Assembly: GCA_902555065.1 (NCBI GenBank)
Contig: CACDQQ010000004.1
Location: 1 to 64,000, forward strand
DNA: 64,000 nt
Direction: 5' to 3'
From: an uncultured Pelagibacteraceae bacterium
GTDB lineage: Bacteria > Pseudomonadota > Alphaproteobacteria > Pelagibacterales > Pelagibacteraceae
Shown: piece after piece, positions 63,089 to 64,000 of the stretch
Position numbering within the stretch: position 1 is the stretch's first letter
Layout: every line of letters begins with the position of its first letter
The notes under the pieces: model-generated
What the model was told of the DNA's origin: nothing
Databases searched by the model: none
What the model saw: the letters and a program-made list of their open reading frames with translations, nothing else
Made by a program: the position numbers and the translations under genes

Positions 63089-64000
63089 TTAATTTTTTGT
63101 TCCAATAGCTTCAGAAATATTTTTAAAACCTTCTCTTTTTACAATTTCGTCGAGATCTTTATTAATCTTTGAAGCAATAGTTGGTCCTTTATAAACCATA
63201 CCTGTATACAATTGCACAAGAGTTGCACCGCTTACAATTTTATTAAAAACGCCATCGGCAGAGTCAACGCCTCCAACTCCAATTATTAAGATTTTTTTTC
63301 CAACTAATTTAAAAAATTTATTAATTAATTCATTAGAGATATTTTCAAGTGGTTTTCCAGATAAACCTCCTTTCTCTAATTTATTTATATTATATATATT
63401 TTCTCTATTTCTATCTGTCGTATTTGAAACTATAACTATTTGAACATTATATTTTAAAAAAAGTTCTGAGATTTCTTCAATACTTTTTTCATCAATATCA
63501 GGAGATACTTTGACTGCTATTGGCACATTTGAATTTAAATTTTTCTTTTCTTCATTTATGTATTTTAAAAGATTATCTAACTCTTCATTTTTGTGAAAGT
63601 TTCTTAAATTTTCTGTGTTAGGAGAAGAGATATTAATTGTAATATAGTCTGCTAAATTATGAAATTTTCTGAAACAAATTAAATAATCTTCAACTCTGTT
63701 TTCAGTATCTTTATTAGGTCCTATATTAATACCAAGTAATCCATTAGGTGAATTATTTTCAATATTTTTTTTACTTTCTTCTGATCCAATATTGTTAAAT
63801 CCAAGTCTATTAATTAAAGCCTCATCTTCTTCCAATCTGAACACTCTTGGCTTCGGATTTCCCGTTTGTGGTTTAGGTGTAATTGTGCCTACCTCAACAA
63901 AACCAAATCCTAGTTTGTATAGAGGATTGTAAACTTCTGCATTTTTATCAAATCCAGCAGCAACACCTAGAGGAGAATTTAAGGTTTTGTTTAAAAATTT
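63089..64000 (-). CDS. pyrD: Dihydroorotate dehydrogenase (quinone), 5' end cut by window
   Basis: PyrD oxidises dihydroorotate to orotate using FMN and quinone, at the membrane. The frame is open to base 64000, so the start is outside. Reading inward, it shows NSPLGVAAGFDKNAEVYNPLYKLGFGFVEVGTITPKPQTGNPKPRVFRL, the class 2 start. Later, LLGINIGPNKD, ISSPNTENLR (catalytic Ser area) and VGGVDSADGVFNKIVSGATLVQLYTG are present, all typical. A GTG within the frame near 63844 is internal, not a start. Confidence 0.95.
   Translation of the reverse strand, partial: KFLNKTLNSPLGVAAGFDKNAEVYNPLYKLGFGFVEVGTITPKPQTGNPKPRVFRLEEDEALINRLGFNNIGSEESKKNIENNSPNGLLGINIGPNKDTENRVEDYLICFRKFHNLADYITINISSPNTENLRNFHKNEELDNLLKYINEEKKNLNSNVPIAVKVSPDIDEKSIEEISELFLKYNVQIVIVSNTTDRNRENIYNINKLEKGGLSGKPLENISNELINKFFKLVGKKILIIGVGGVDSADGVFNKIVSGATLVQLYTGMVYKGPTIASKINKDLDEIVKREGFKNISEAIGTKN

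Overview
This window looks like a stretch of a SAR11-clade (Candidatus Pelagibacter-like) alphaproteobacterial chromosome. The base composition is strongly AT-rich, lysine, asparagine and isoleucine codons are AT-biased, and genes are packed with few-base gaps or short overlaps. Alphaproteobacterial marker families are present: the F1-ATPase zeta-subunit family (DUF1476), a DUF3035/BamF-like lipoprotein, DUF2093, ChvG/ChvI, ActR/RegA and ScfR-type regulators. I see no tRNA, rRNA, CRISPR array, insertion sequence or prophage, and no gene-free stretch longer than about 300 bases. The assignment to SAR11 is an inference from gene content and style. It is not a database match.

Layout. 1-9.2 kb: a lipid A acyltransferase cut by the window edge, purD-rsmD, pgi, and a leftward HAD hydrolase-ribF-ileS-lspA-lipoprotein operon. 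9.3-15.4 kb: groES-groEL with a sigma-32-like promoter and a clear terminator, a PEBP-like exported protein, a membrane-bound spermidine-synthase-fold protein, and typA. 15.4-21.5 kb: small membrane proteins, the tldE/tldD pair, and a TerB/DnaJ protein. 21.5-24.5 kb: a glyoxylate-shunt control locus, with isocitrate lyase and a 53-residue protein transcribed away from an ScfR/RamB-type regulator across a repeat-rich intergenic region. 24.5-32.5 kb: a TPR protein, a very lysine-rich coiled-coil protein, Cfa, a DapA-like aldolase/lyase, a heptosyltransferase-like protein, a DnaJ membrane protein, oligopeptidase B, and an Hsp20 gene with a probable RNA thermometer. 32.9-38.8 kb: a BMP-type (nucleoside/purine) ABC transporter, a purine phosphoribosyltransferase and two DUF1330 genes. 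38.8-47.5 kb: a DNA glycosylase, a DMT transporter, msrA, a sulfurtransferase, an RND pump, a lytic-transglycosylase-like lipoprotein, a nuclease, the ATPase zeta-family protein and a VanZ-like protein. 47.5-57.9 kb: gpmA, the murU-like/amgK-like/tsaE/ahcY/chvG/chvI leftward cluster, polA, bioY and regA. 58-62.2 kb: a four-gene polyamine operon. 62.2-64 kb: a queuosine-precursor transporter family gene, rpmB and a pyrD cut by the window end.

How the genes work together. Three places deserve most attention. (1) The aceA/ScfR intergenic region carries TTTACAAA-type repeats at 9-bp spacing plus a perfect inverted repeat, which fits autoregulated control of C2/C3 carbon flow. (2) The hsp20 leader combines a heat-shock-like promoter with two hairpins. 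The second hides the Shine-Dalgarno in a ROSE-type arrangement, suggesting two-level heat control. (3) The polyamine operon joins a PLP decarboxylase, a deoxyhypusine-synthase-like enzyme, a carbamoylputrescine-amidase-like nitrilase and an agmatine deiminase behind a terminator-like leader hairpin. This suggests an attenuated polyamine pathway that ends in a DHS-fold aminobutyltransferase, possibly making homospermidine or spermidine.
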